Part shown: positions 50,331-63,021 of the stretch, piece by piece
Position numbering within the stretch: position 1 is the first letter of the stretch
How the letters are laid out: each line of letters begins with the position of its first letter
DNA from: Paramecium octaurelia
Lineage: Eukaryota > Ciliophora > Oligohymenophorea > Peniculida > Parameciidae
Direction: 5' to 3'
NCBI GenBank assembly: GCA_905182995.1
Contig: CAJJDP010000151.1
Coordinates: forward strand, 15,185-79,184
Length of the DNA stretch: 64,000 nt
Program-made: the position numbers and the translations under genes
Notes under the pieces: model-generated
Told to the model about the DNA's origin: nothing
The model's input: the letters and a program-made list of their open reading frames with translations, nothing else
The model's database searches: none

Positions 50331-50493
50331 TTGTTAACAATACAGCTAAATTTGAGTGTGTATAAAGCCGTCTCAAAAGGTAACCTTCCATACATCCAAT
50401 AGAATTTGAAACAAAATAGCCAATACTAAATATATATATTGATATTGAAAAGATTGAAAAAGAAAACTGTCAAAGCCTGTAAATTTATAATTT

Positions 50494-51750
50494 TTGATTG
50501 TATTAAAGTTCCAATAAGTAAAAATCATTTGATTCTTATGTTTTTAAATTAAAAATAAGAATATCCTTTTAAAGCATAGAATTTACTTTCTCAAATATTG
50601 CAGGCTAAACTACATTCAAAGAATTAATCATCAAATGTATGATAATTTACATAAATTTAAAAGATCTACCAAAGTACAATAATGACATGGAGATTAAGGA
50701 AAGCTATTGCGAGGCAACAATATAACAAGAGGTACATTAAATATAGCTGTAACTTTGTAACAACTTTGACATTAATGGTATTATTTTGTCGGAAATTATA
50801 CAAATGCATTAAACTAATATAAACATTAACTGGTTAATCTAATTAAACAGCTATTTTAATTCTAAGCTAAAAGTGTAATTGTCTCCCAAAGTAAGCCTAA
50901 AATACATTCTGTAATTTAATAACTAAGCTTGATTTATTGTATATTATACAATTATCCTCTATTATTTATTATAAATATAGTTTAAGTAAATTTCTATTAA
51001 ACAGTGATCTGAAAGATTATTAAAAACTATACTTAATATTTGTTATTAGTAAAATTCTGATTATGCAATTATAAGTTCTTGAAATCGAAGTCCTATTATC
51101 CTAGTATCTCTAAAAGATAATAATTTCAGGATTAATTATGTTTTGAAAACGAGAAATTTATTCCTGGACTTGATTTCAATTAATAAATTCATTTTAACTT
51201 CACATTCTTAATTTTTAATTTCCTAATTAAAAATTGTTCATTTATTGATATAAAAGTTACAATAATTTCAAAATACAAGGCGATCAATTCATAATATCTG
51301 AATTAGGCCTTTCTAAATATAAATAAATTAACTAAGGATGAATTCTTTAGTCCATTTTAATGATTTCTCTAGCCTAATTTTATATAAAACTATAATCTGC
51401 CGAATTTTCAATAGTTTTGCTCTGATCTCCTATGTGAGTGAAGTAATTGGCTTAACAAACTTATTCTTATTTCCTCATACTATAGTTTTGTAGGGGTAAC
51501 TAATATAAATGTTAACTTAAGAGTATCTTATCAATTCAGTTTTATAATGTAACTACTCACTTATTAGTTGAATTCTTCTAAATTTGCTTAAGTAACATTT
51601 GAATGTATTCCGGTAAATTACATTTAAACCTTTCTCATTTTGAATTTGATATTTAAATTTGCTTTTCAGACCTAAAGACTGTTAACTCAAGTGTTAAATG
51701 GTAGATTCATTACTTTTAGTTCATCATTCCTTTTTAATTTTCAAAATAAA
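50494..51750 (+). pseudogene. Decayed large protein gene, unidentified
   Basis: Consecutive open pieces in different plus-strand frames. About 145 codons at 50,494-50,930 include IAGQTTFKELIIKCMIIYIN and EIKESYCEATIQQEVHQIQL. Then come KLYLIFVISKILIMQLQVLE, ENEKFIPGLDFNQQIHFNFT and IKNCSFIDIKVTIISKYKA, and lastly VGVTNINVNLRVSYQFSFIM to a TGA near 51,750. The amino-acid style (Asn/Ile/Leu/Phe-rich beta-type sequence) resembles the ectodomain at 34-37.5 kb, but I could not align them by eye. Frame changes are not explained by short introns. Confidence 0.35.
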
Positions 51751-51838
51751 TGAAAAAAAACAATTAAATAATATTATTATATTTATTTTATTTATATAAT
51801 TTTTTTATCAAAGGATATGAATAAACATTTATAATCAT

Positions 51839-53440
51839 TCATAACTTTTATAATTATTCTTCTATATATTTTTACTCTGATGATCCTTGGCGCAATGCAG
51901 CCAAATAAGATTATTTAGCTTAATCTTTCAATCCTGATTCGAGTAATGAATCGCCTTAATATTATGAATTAATACCCAATAGTCTTAATTTCAAAGGATC
52001 TGTAGAAATAATTGCTTTCTTATAACATATTATTGCATCCTAATATTGTTTTAACTAATTTAGTGCAAATCCTGTTTTAAAATAATACTTTACCTTTATT
52101 TATGAAGGCAGAATGATACTTCGGATTTATTGAAAGAACTTTATCGTAGCACTCAATAGCTTCTTAATATTTATGTAACTCATTTAATGATAAACCTCAA
52201 TAAAATATTTGAAAGTTAATTACCCTTATTGCTCCATACAGTATAATTATTAGGATTTATAGAAAGAGCCTTGTCGTAACACTCAATCGCTTCTTAATGC
52301 TTATTCAACTTTTTTAATGATGAACCTTAATAACATATTTGAAAGTTCAGTACCCTTGTTTCCCCATACGGTATCATTACTAGAATTTATTGAAAGGGCT
52401 TTATCATAGCACTCAATAGCTTCTTAATATTTATTTAACTTGTTTAATGATAAACCTTAATAAAAATAATTGAAAGCTCATTACCCTTGTTGCCTTAGAC
52501 ATTATCATTATTAGGATTTATAGAAAGAGCCTTGTCGTAACATTCAATACTGTCCTGATATTTCTTTAAATTATATAACGCGAAACCTAAATATGAATTC
52601 TAAAATACTACCTTTCCATTCATAAACTTTTTCATCTGAATCAAATGATTTAATCGAGTTGTCAAATAACATCAAATCCTCCATATATTAATGATTCTTA
52701 ACTACTGATAACCTTTTGTAATTTTGAAATAATTCATAGCCTATTTATACTTGACATAATTTTACCCTACTCAAATAATGTTCTAGCTTCCTTTCTTTTC
52801 AGGTTCCTTTCTTCTTCTTATTTCTCATAAATTTCTTATATTTTTATCTTATTTTCATGAGCAATATTCAATTGATCATTGATCTTTTTTGAAGCTTGCA
52901 TATTTTTTATTGTATATAAAATTTCTTCTATTTCTGTTATTTTACTTAATTTTGATTAATTAGATTATCTATTTTTCTATAAAATATATTCAAACATATA
53001 CAAATCTGTTTTTCTTTCTCCTTTGAGTAAAACTATTTGATTAAGTTAATTTGTGATTTAAAAGTTAAATAATCTTGGTTTAAAAGGTTTTGATTCATAA
53101 CTTCTAATTTTGTATATTCTTGTTCCATTTATTTAATAATCTCTTCAAAACAATTCTTTATTTGAATGATGATTCCTTTGATTTATATTTTTTATTCTTT
53201 GTAAACTTATTTGAATTAGTTGATCTATTCACTCATTGTGACAAATCTAATACAATCTTTAATATGATCTGAATGATTCTAAGTTATGCATTAATAACAA
53301 TATTAAGTTGCTTTCTAACAATTCTTATTTATGCAAAATCCAATTATATCTTCATTTTCATGATTTAAATATTTGCACTTAAAGATTTTCATTTTTTCTT
53401 AATTTTTATTTACTATATTTATCTCATTCTCATTATTCAT
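51839..53440 (-). CDS. Zinc-binding/coiled-coil/TPR protein (at least 6 introns)
   Basis: Minus strand, ATG 53440 to TGA 51841-51839. The N-terminus has a B-box-like Cys/His module (KCKYLNHENEDIIGFCINKN, then CQKATQYCYQC, then NHSDHIKDC), followed by a coiled coil to about residue 220 and TPRs (YQDSIECYDKALSINPNND, KYQEAIECYDKALSI repeated). Introns: 52741-52765, 52587-52611, 52456-52484, 52326-52353, 52196-52223, 52072-52093. Each TPR-to-TPR junction holds one intron at the same phase-1 Gly codon. One 1-nt frame discrepancy remains between about 53,000 and 53,130, so the gene may carry an indel or an intron I did not find. Length is about 480 aa. TPRs mediate protein complexes; the partner is unknown. 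Confidence 0.75.
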
Positions 53441-54203
53441 TTTACATCTTAGTTTAAATCATTTATGAATTCGATTAAAAAAATTATTAATTTAGAATCC
53501 ACAAATATGAAGCCTAATTCATCGGTTTGTAATCTTCAATTTTTATAGTGCAAATAATTCAATATTATACATCACATTTCTTCGCAAGTCATAGTAACTG
53601 CTACTTTAATTATGATTCTGCTCAGCTTCATTGTAATTACCAAAGTAATGTATAGATAAATACCTTAAACACAGTATTATATTTTGATTTTAATGAAAAA
53701 TATATAATATTTTAGATAATATGCACCTCTAATGTTTTATCAATTAAATTACATATATTCATTTATTTTCTTCTTAAATTTAATAGAATTCATTAAATCA
53801 CATAAATGTATGCCTCTATGATTAAAATGTATTGTATTTTAAACAGAACATAAGACTATAGATGGTTATTAATCTGAGCTAACTACTTTTGAGCAATAAA
53901 ATGAATTAATTATAAGACTTTTGAGAGTGAGAAACAGGGTTCTTAATGTATTTTGAAAAATTCTCCATAATTGAACCATGATATTGTAAAATATCATATA
54001 TTATTTATTTTATAACTTAGAGGAATTGATATTAATGTATAAAATAAATAAATTCATGCTGGTTTTCGATATTTTGGAAACTAATTGGTAATTAATATTT
54101 ACTTAAAAACTACTTAAGCAGGATTAAGAGGTTTAATACATTTTAACTTCTCCTCCTTGATATTTAGGATCTCTAAATTGAACAACTATATCTGGACATA
54201 TAT
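52968..54203. repeat. 1,236-bp segment duplicated across a single N (copy 1)
   Basis: Repeated at 54,205-55,440 around the N at 54204. It holds the 5' third of the TPR gene, its upstream region and, at 54,054-54,203, a duplicate of the 3' end of the lectin gene. Almost certainly an unmerged contig overlap. Confidence 0.9.
53441..54053. other. Intergenic between TPR and lectin genes
   Basis: A+T-rich. Because of the contig overlap, the same sequence recurs at 54,678-55,290 and is the true spacer between the TPR gene start and the lectin gene end. No feature recognised. Confidence 0.5.
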
Positions 54204-54204
54204 N

Positions 54205-55440
54205 TCTATTTTTCTATAAAATATATTCAAACATATACAAATCTGTTTTTCTTTCTCCTTTGAGTAAAACTATTTGATTAAGTTAATTTGTGATTTAAAA
54301 GTTAAATAATCTTGGTTTAAAAGGTTTTGATTCATAACTTCTAATTTTGTATATTCTTGTTCCATTTATTTAATAATCTCTTCAAAACAATTCTTTATTT
54401 GAATGATGATTCCTTTGATTTATATTTTTTATTCTTTGTAAACTTATTTGAATTAGTTGATCTATTCACTCATTGTGACAAATCTAATACAATCTTTAAT
54501 ATGATCTGAATGATTCTAAGTTATGCATTAATAACAATATTAAGTTGCTTTCTAACAATTCTTATTTATGCAAAATCCAATTATATCTTCATTTTCATGA
54601 TTTAAATATTTGCACTTAAAGATTTTCATTTTTTCTTAATTTTTATTTACTATATTTATCTCATTCTCATTATTCATTTTACATCTTAGTTTAAATCATT
54701 TATGAATTCGATTAAAAAAATTATTAATTTAGAATCCACAAATATGAAGCCTAATTCATCGGTTTGTAATCTTCAATTTTTATAGTGCAAATAATTCAAT
54801 ATTATACATCACATTTCTTCGCAAGTCATAGTAACTGCTACTTTAATTATGATTCTGCTCAGCTTCATTGTAATTACCAAAGTAATGTATAGATAAATAC
54901 CTTAAACACAGTATTATATTTTGATTTTAATGAAAAATATATAATATTTTAGATAATATGCACCTCTAATGTTTTATCAATTAAATTACATATATTCATT
55001 TATTTTCTTCTTAAATTTAATAGAATTCATTAAATCACATAAATGTATGCCTCTATGATTAAAATGTATTGTATTTTAAACAGAACATAAGACTATAGAT
55101 GGTTATTAATCTGAGCTAACTACTTTTGAGCAATAAAATGAATTAATTATAAGACTTTTGAGAGTGAGAAACAGGGTTCTTAATGTATTTTGAAAAATTC
55201 TCCATAATTGAACCATGATATTGTAAAATATCATATATTATTTATTTTATAACTTAGAGGAATTGATATTAATGTATAAAATAAATAAATTCATGCTGGT
55301 TTTCGATATTTTGGAAACTAATTGGTAATTAATATTTACTTAAAAACTACTTAAGCAGGATTAAGAGGTTTAATACATTTTAACTTCTCCTCCTTGATAT
55401 TTAGGATCTCTAAATTGAACAACTATATCTGGACATATAT
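54205..55440. repeat. 1,236-bp segment duplicated across a single N (copy 2)
   Basis: Second copy of 52,968-54,203, continuous with the lectin gene on its right. It includes a redundant copy of the TPR gene 5' part (54,677 down to 54,205, minus strand) that is cut off by the N. Confidence 0.9.
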
Positions 55441-56859
55441 TGATTGATTTAATTTCAAAAGGGATCTATTAAGTGGATCCCAAATGCTCCCCCTTATTTA
55501 ATGTATAAGAAGATCCTTGATAATTGCATTAGCTATAAAAAATAACCTGACGACAAGTTGAGCCCAAGCTTAGATTTAGGTAAAGTATTTTTATGAATGA
55601 AATTTAGGGTTTGAAAGCTGCAGATAAATAACTATTTGGGGATAAGCATTATTAATTTTAGGTGTAAAAACTTTTTGTTCCTTGATAATTTAGCGATTAA
55701 TAGAGAGTTAAAAGTCTACCAGTTGGGACAGTTAAGGATTTAATTGGCTGAGACCATGCATTACTTGTTAGATCTGATACACTTTAACAAATAACCAGAG
55801 AATCACCGGCATAATCACATTCGGAGAAGATCTATGCACAATTTTAATCTGGAATTTTAAATTTAAGATCATATAAGGCTACCTAATAGTAAACTCCATA
55901 TACATATGTATGAGACCCTAATTGTAATAAATATAAATGTACATAGCCCTAGCACTACCTTAATATCTTGATTTACTAATGATACATTCAAAAACTGACA
56001 CGGATTCCATCTTTGATCAACATCATATCCTCGTTTTGCTATCAATGGAGTAGCTGTAGTTATATGATTAAATTATTCTTATGAGATTAAGATAGTTTAG
56101 ATCACTTCAGCATTATAATATGACCTACTGATAAATGGGTGATTTGCATTCATGTCAAGAGTAAAAGATAATTCAGGAGATGTCCATAAGGATTGATCAG
56201 TTCCCAACAGAATATTGAATTTTATATAGTTTAATTAAGCTAGGGTATATGTATTAGCAGATACGATAACTGTTTTTGAGTTTAGTTATTCAATCTATCA
56301 TTTTTATAAAAAAGTATTACTTTTAATTCCACTATAAAGTTATAATATGTATGTCTGATACCTATTAAGGCAATAATGGCCTTAGTTGCATCTTGTAATA
56401 GATGTTCAATTGTGAATTAGACACTCCTCATTCCTGATCCTGTTGTTAGATCTTAGAGATCATTAGATTCAAATGTAATTACCTTAAGCCTTGGATCATC
56501 AAATGCAACCCAATCTACTGATATTCCATAAAGAGGATATGTTGATACTGCATATGCTCTCAATTTGAATCCTTTAATATAGTGATACAATTACCTGTTG
56601 TTTTTATATAGCTAACTTTCTCCATAAATCCATTAGGAAGTTGGTATTCCCAATCAGAACGTTGTGAAGTTATAAAAACTTAAGGTTGAATTTCGAATGG
56701 TGTCTAGAGTTTTACTTAGACTTCAATAAATCTTGGAAGAGCTGTTGAGGTTTATAATATATGCGAAGATTGGTAGTAGTCCATTATTTAAACATTTCCT
56801 TTTTCAAACTTTGCATCTCTTAAACTTTACATTTGAGACAATAATATGAAAAAAATCAT
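55291..56859 (-). CDS. Secreted H-type lectin / beta-gamma-crystallin-like protein (4-5 introns)
   Basis: Minus strand, ATG 56859 to TGA 55293-55291. Introns 56572-56594 (23 nt, AAG acceptor), 56295-56320 (26), 55918-55942 (25) and 55318-55339 (22) restore one frame of 491 codons; 56332-56361 is an optional in-frame 30-nt intron. A short hydrophobic start (MIFFILLSQMQS) may be a signal peptide. Residues about 25-125 look like an H-type lectin domain (LPRFIEVQVKLQTPFEIQPQ, RAYAVSTYPLYGISVDWVAF). A central region contains GTDQSLWTSPELSFTLDMNA. The last 170 residues resemble beta/gamma-crystallin motifs (AQIFSECDYAGDSL, LTLYQSLNYQGTKSFY, VIFYSQCNYQGSSYTLNKGE). Expected role: extracellular sugar binding or coat. 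The next gene diverges from it 92 bp away. No break is seen. Confidence 0.78.
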
Positions 56860-56951
56860 TTTCTAGATTAGATTGAAAAATTCTGAATTTTTCTAATTTT
56901 TTTAAATATGAAAATCATATTATATTATATTATTACTCAATTATATTAATT

Positions 56952-58989
56952 ATGGTTCAGAATGAAGAACATTTCAAAATATTCAAAAAAGAATTATTAT
57001 TCACATATTGCAACGTTGCTAATGAAATTGCCAACTAATTAAAAGAATTATACTACTTTAGTAAAGCCCGTACCTTTGTTCAATTAATATATCTGTTGAT
57101 CTTATAAATTGGCTATTTGCTTTACAACTTGATAGATTTTTTGTGAACAACTGAAGCCATTTTGTTCTTTAGTTTATTCAGTCCTGAATGTCCTCTCACC
57201 TATATATGTCTTTTCAATCTGTTGATTGAATACGAGCGCTCTTTATAAAAGTTATATCTTGAACTAACTATTATTAATACATAAAATATTCAAAAATTAG
57301 TTATTTATTCTAACTGTTTATTTTGCCTAATGCCCTTACTTATCTTATAATATCAGCAAAGAGTACTATATAGTTCTTATATCCAAGTAAAATTCCCAAA
57401 ATTCTTCTAATTTTTATGTTTATTTGATATTTAAATCAATGTAGCCAATCTAGAAGACTAGGAATGTACTACTGGCCTAATAATTCATTAAACCTTATTT
57501 GTAGTATTGCGATCCAAATAACACAGAATTAACTTAGGGAATATTTAAATTCTAATCCATTTTTGCTCAGTAGTATTTTAAATCAAAAATTGAAAAAACC
57601 CTCAATAATATCAATTTTATTTCCAAAAGAAATCTCAACTTTCTCAAAGAACATCCTAATTATTGAGCAGGTCTTTTTGTTAAGTATAATCTTTTAATTA
57701 GAATTGGGAAAATTCACACAAATCCATTTATACTTCTAAAATCTTTATATATTAAATCTACTCTGCATTAGATATTAATATATTTTGCTAGTCAGTACTG
57801 GCACTTGGTCATGCTTAACTGTAGTGTTGAAGAACTCATATTGCTTAACAATCTTTAAATTCTGTGTAAATTGGGGGAACATGTGTTTTTTTTAACTTTA
57901 AGTCTTAAGGGATACATTATAATTCATCCGATAATGATTTTGAAGAGTTAGTCCTACTGATAAAACTATACAAATAAATTACAATGTTTTAACATACCTA
58001 CTGGGAAAAACTTCTGAATTTTAATGCAATAGATGATGAGTCTTGTGAATAATTTAAGATTTTGCAGCTAGACTATGGAAATACCTCGACTTAGATTGAT
58101 TTTTGTTGCTTTATAAATTCATCATAGTCATAGTGATGAAAATTGAATATAGAGTTTGAATGATAAAATTGTTTAGAATGATAAGAAAAGGATTAGGGAC
58201 TTATTCTTCATTATCATAAATAAACAATTAAATTTCTATAAGCATGAAGTTGATCTCTTAATAAAGTTTTCAAAATTAAGAATAGTGGAATTTACATAAA
58301 AGAACAAAAATTAGTTATTTTACACTAATGCAGTCTACATGATACACTTGAATTTGAGCTGCGTTGAAATAAATTCCATAAAATACCAGGGAGTTGCTTT
58401 GAGTTTAAGGTTTCAAGCTTATCGTAATCTCACTTAATCTCTTTAACCAAATTCGCTTTTTGTTTATATTAAAACGAACCATATTGATAAAATCAATTAT
58501 TATAGAAAAAAAAAAATTGATATATATATTTTAGAGTAAATCTCATAAATTTATAAAAGCACAATCAGATTCGATGATTTCTAAAACTAACAAGAAATTC
58601 TAAGTTTTAATTCACATTTTCTATCCTTAAGGATTTTTTTTTAGTAAAACTCAAGGTTTGATCTGACAGAAATTTCGCCAGATATTGTTGACCATATTCA
58701 AATTCACCAAAATAACATCACAATTAGTCAAAATAATTATAAAATTAGGGTTGATTAAGCATTGGATAGATTTTAAATAATTGGATAGGAAATAAAGATG
58801 TTATAATATTGTTCAATTTATAAAAAAATTTTGATGAATATTGAAGGGACAGACGTATTTATGACATCTAAATTGATAAATAAGTATTAATCTATCATCA
58901 ATACATTCTTGAATTGGTTTTTATTTTTTGCTCTTGATTCCAAAATATAAAGCTATAACATTTCGCATTTTATTTAATAATACTCTTGA
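56952..58989 (+). pseudogene. Multi-pass membrane protein with in-frame TGAs
   Basis: ATG 56952 starts a frame (MVQNEEHFKIFKKELLFTYC, then ELYYFSKARTFVQLIYLLIL) that continues about 395 codons to 58,138 with only three internal TGAs. After a one-base shift near 58,120 a second frame runs to TGA 58,987-58,989 with one more TGA near its start. Hydrophobic segments fill the first half; later come IGGTCVFFNFKSQGIHY, QEIKMLQYCSIYKKILMN and FMTSKLINKYQSIINTFLN. This resembles large Paramecium membrane proteins of the type carrying PAS-like regions, but I cannot prove that. The internal TGAs fit former Trp (TGG) codons, and no short intron removes them, so I call it decayed. Confidence 0.5.
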
Positions 58990-59621
58990 ATTCATCCTGG
59001 TCAGCTTTATAAAAAACTTTACCAAAGTATTACCAAAATAATTAAATGTAGTACGGTTTACAAAAATTTTATTTGAATATTAATTATAACATATAAATTT
59101 TGGTTAAATATCTATGTGAAGTTCATTCTATATTTTAATTTATTCATGCATTAAAGATTTACTTGTATAATTTCAAATTAATCACCGATACTATCGTGAG
59201 ATTTTTCAATTAGATAAACTTTTCATTTTTAGTCACTCTATTTAAAACCAATATTAAAAAATTTTTGATAATATACCAAGAATAAAATTCTAATTATTTA
59301 TAAGTTTATCATCTTCTTTATTAAGATTGATATTTAAAAATATTGCAATAAGCCTTTTATTTTTAATAATATTGCTTCCTATCGTATGTAGTTACAGTAT
59401 AACAAGATAGCCATAATTGATAATTCATTTTATTTTAGCTAAATTTTCTTAACATTGTTTAATGAGGCTGCAAAATCCATAAATTTAAACAAAAATTAAT
59501 TAGACTACAACGTTATCAAAATTAGATGGCGACTGAATCTACAATCATTACGATTTTGTTAACTTTAAACATTTCAAAAAATGTCTAAAAATCTATTAAA
59601 TTTCGTTTTATAAATATATTA
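58990..59621. other. Intergenic
   Basis: A+T-rich; no gene, RNA or repeat recognised. Confidence 0.4.
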
Positions 59622-60450
59622 GAACGCTATAAGTTGTTTAGAACTGAATTTGCAACAACTCTTTTTTATGGTATTACACATTTAAAGAAATCAATATCTA
59701 AAGATATTGTAATACTTATTTCTTTTGAATGCAATATAAATTTGGCATCATCTCATTAAATGGCTTTGAGAGACTTTTCAATCGCGTAATCACTGATTAT
59801 TACATTGATTGAGAAATTGGGCATGAAAGACCTGATTTTTTTTTAATTTTATCACTGAAAATTCGCAAAACTTAGAGAATGGGAGAATTGGGATCAACTT
59901 CCCTACAAGATAATCTTGAACTGATGGATTGATACAGGGAATGAATAAAGACATAAAGAAGATCTGAAGTTTTTCATGATGGAGAAACAAATCTGATTTG
60001 AATATGATGATCACTTCCCAGGCAGAAAGACAAATCATCAAGTTTGATGAAAAGAGACAATAGTTCTTGACTCTTTAGACTTGCTAAATCAACTTTATTT
60101 TGTATAAATTATAGCATCAAATTTTGAAATTCCACAATGAAGATCCAAAAGACATAAAGGCTATTTTTTTTTTATTTCAATTGGACTAAGTAGAAAAAGG
60201 AAGATCTTTCAAATAGCAGATAAAGGGAAATATTAAACAAATTTCTCTCTAGGATTCTAAACACAATATGTGATAGATGAGAATGTCTATAGGATAGAGG
60301 AGGAGAACGACGGTTAAGAAGCCTTTGCTAAGTAACAAAATTCCATACTCATATTTGGTTTTACTTTGAGATTGGCGAGCAATACAAAAGAAAATAGTGA
60401 TTGAAGTGTAAACCTGTATGGTCACCAAGATGAGCCAGAATCTAGAATGG
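59622..60450. repeat. Diverged dispersed repeat, copy R2
   Basis: Same orientation as R1 (10,065-10,915) and colinear with it, with many substitutions and indels. Broken frames include LREWENWDQLPYKIILN, the counterpart of a segment in R1. No terminal inverted repeats are seen. Confidence 0.6.
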
Positions 60451-60469
60451 ATTGAAATGGAGGCCTATG

Positions 60470-61300
60470 TATAAATAGTTAGGGATGCATATAAATTCAA
60501 ACATAACTTTGGAGAATTATTATTGAAAGGGTGATGAAATCTATGATCCCTACAAGTTCACAGACAAAGAGGCTTATTAAGTTTATATTTACTTAGAGTT
60601 TCATTACTTCTATACCTTACGATTGAATCCAAGCAACCTAAATCTGATAAAAAAAAGATAATTTTTGGGTAGACCTGCATGTTTATGATTGTGTAAAACC
60701 AGTCTTTTAAGTTTAATAAGGATATATCAGAACAGAAAGAACATTGGCTAGACTGCCTTAAAACTAAGGATAGTTGAAATGAGGTAAGTTGCTATTTCTG
60801 AATTATTGTGAAAAACTGAGGTACCAACAATAGGGCAAAGGACTTTCTAATCCAATTAGCCTGTGATAGTTGTTTACACTCTTAGATTTATTTCGTCAAA
60901 TTTAAGAAGTCAATGTGGACTCCTTATGATGGATCATGAATACATCATTGTCATTTTTTTGGTCATTATTTTTTGTTTTATATATAAAGGATACAGAATT
61001 ATTAAGTGAGTACTGGTGGAAAATTCATTTCTTAGTATAGCTTGCAGACCTTGACATTATCCAGAAAAATCATCGTGTTTGTTTTATCAAGATCTTGTTT
61101 AATTTGAACAAGCTTTTTATTCAGATCTCAAAGAATCTAAGGTTTGCAATACATTTACGTTATCAGACTCCAAAGATTTTTTGAAACACATTGAATAAAG
61201 TTTCTTTATAATCTATTTTGTTTGAATGAAGAAATTAATTTAGGATACAAGAAAAGTGATTGAAATAGGTTTCATCAAAAAAAGCCTACATCAAATGAAT
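60470..61300 (+). pseudogene. Decayed coding tract, unidentified
   Basis: Directly after R2 the plus strand reads protein-like: YDPYKFTDKEAYQVYIYLEF, SNLNLIKKRQFLGRPACL, FYSDLKESKVCNTFTLSDSK and DFLKHIEQSFF. TGAs and frame changes occur throughout. The composition is less A+T-rich than the flanks. No family recognised. It could be part of the same original unit as R2. Confidence 0.35.
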
Positions 61301-62540
61301 GAAGCGATTACATAAATCGAGTGTCATACCATAAAAGTTTATATTTATAGAGTTAGACATATCTAAAATAAAATATATTTGAAATTAAATTGGATTTTGA
61401 GTAGTCTTTATGAGAAATTTTGTAAGCCATTTAATAAAATAAATCGGATGGGCTACAAAATGGAATATTATTTAATATGCCTATAATTTTTATGATGAAA
61501 AGAAGAAATTTGAATTCCTCTTGCAAGAAAACTATATTATTCTATAATATTATTAAAGAAAAACTAATAAATTGTTAGAGTAATGATGAGTTTATGATAT
61601 AGAATGTCAATAATAAATCATTTCAACTGTGGGCTATAATTTAAACTACAAATAAGCAACAATTATTATTGGGAAAGGAAAGGAGAAAATCTATAATATC
61701 ATACACGATAATTGATTTATAATAATATCAATATAGGAGGGAGGTATAAATTTAAATTTGAGTTTTATGTATCATTTTATAGAATTTATAAATTTATTAA
61801 CAAGTGAGTTTTCTGATATTGCTTTACAAAGAGAGTTCCCATATACAAATTGAATTCTTCTTTCTAAATAGAATAAAAATTTTTTTTACATTCTTCAAGG
61901 ACACTTGATTGGCTGATTGGCACAAAAATAAAAGTAACCTTCTAAATATTTATTAACTCAATTATTAAAAAATTTGAACAATAAGAAAATTAAAATAAAA
62001 AATAAATAATTAATTTCTTTTTCAGAACATTTAGTACTCAACTTAGGTTAAAAGAAAAGACCTAAATCCATTCAACATTAATAATTAGAGAATAATTTAA
62101 TGATACCTCCACTAGAATTTAAATTTAATATTATTAAATTAAAAATGAAATTTATTACACTTTTTCAATACTTCTTTTCTGATAGAGAAAAATATAAAAA
62201 AATCAATTTATCCATCTATTTAAAATAGATATTTTAGATGAAGACTAATTAGAGTTTGAAATATTTATCATATTCCAGGAAGTCTGTATAATAGTTGCAA
62301 TAAAACTCATTATTAGTTAAAACTTTTAAATAGAAGTTATATTGCAATATTAAAAAGATTATTGTTAAGATCTAAGAGTAATTGTATATTTTCCCCACCT
62401 TTTCAACACATTAGCAAAATTTTAAACCTAAATTTGATACTCTAATAGCTTTTCTAGCTTATAGTACATCTTTCAAGGCATTGTTTGCAAATCGATAATT
62501 ACTAAAATATATAAGTAATACTTATATATTCATAATTCTA
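61301..62540. other. No convincing gene
   Basis: A+T-rich; no extended coding frame, RNA gene or repeat that I can support. Confidence 0.35.
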
Positions 62541-62549
62541 ACATAAATT

Positions 62550-63021
62550 CGCTATTAATTTCTTTATATGATGATTGACTAGAATTCAAATAAACTAATC
62601 TTCTCTCAGGTGATAATTCTAAGTTATGGTATTCTTTAACTTTAGCATGATTTCAAATCAATTTATTTTGACATCCTTAAAATCCTAGTTACTTATGATA
62701 GTAGTAACAAAAGAAGATAGAAAGACATAAATTATTTAATCCCCATCTTCAATAATTACAATCTGATAATCAATGATGTATTTCTAGACTTCGAGTTGAA
62801 ATCGAAATTTATTATTTATATAGGTTGTACTAATAAGAATACCAACTTATATTAACTTAGAAAGAAATTTTGCATTCTTACATAAAATGTATTTGATTCT
62901 TCCTTATATTGGAAATGCAATTGAATTATAAAAAAAAAGAATTCTTTAAATGAAAAAATGTTTGATGTAAAGTTACATCAGTTTCCATTTCAGAATTAGT
63001 TTAAGCGGCTTTGGAATTCAT
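62550..63021 (-). pseudogene. Short coding tract with homopolymer frameshift
   Basis: Minus strand: ATG 63021 gives MNSKAAQTNSEMETDVTLHQ, then after a run of nine T (62,930-62,938 region) another frame gives GRIKYILCKNAKFLSKLIQV, KYIIDYQIVIIEDGDQIIYV and a TGA at 62,660-62,658. A third piece (LELSPERRLVYLNSSQSSY) follows. These look like one protein broken at homopolymers. No domain recognised. Confidence 0.4.

Noticed and set aside
52900-53140. Two extra introns separated by a 4-nt exon in the TPR gene
   Set aside because: They would restore the frame, but a 4-nt exon and a GTT donor are implausible; an indel or unrecognised intron is more likely.
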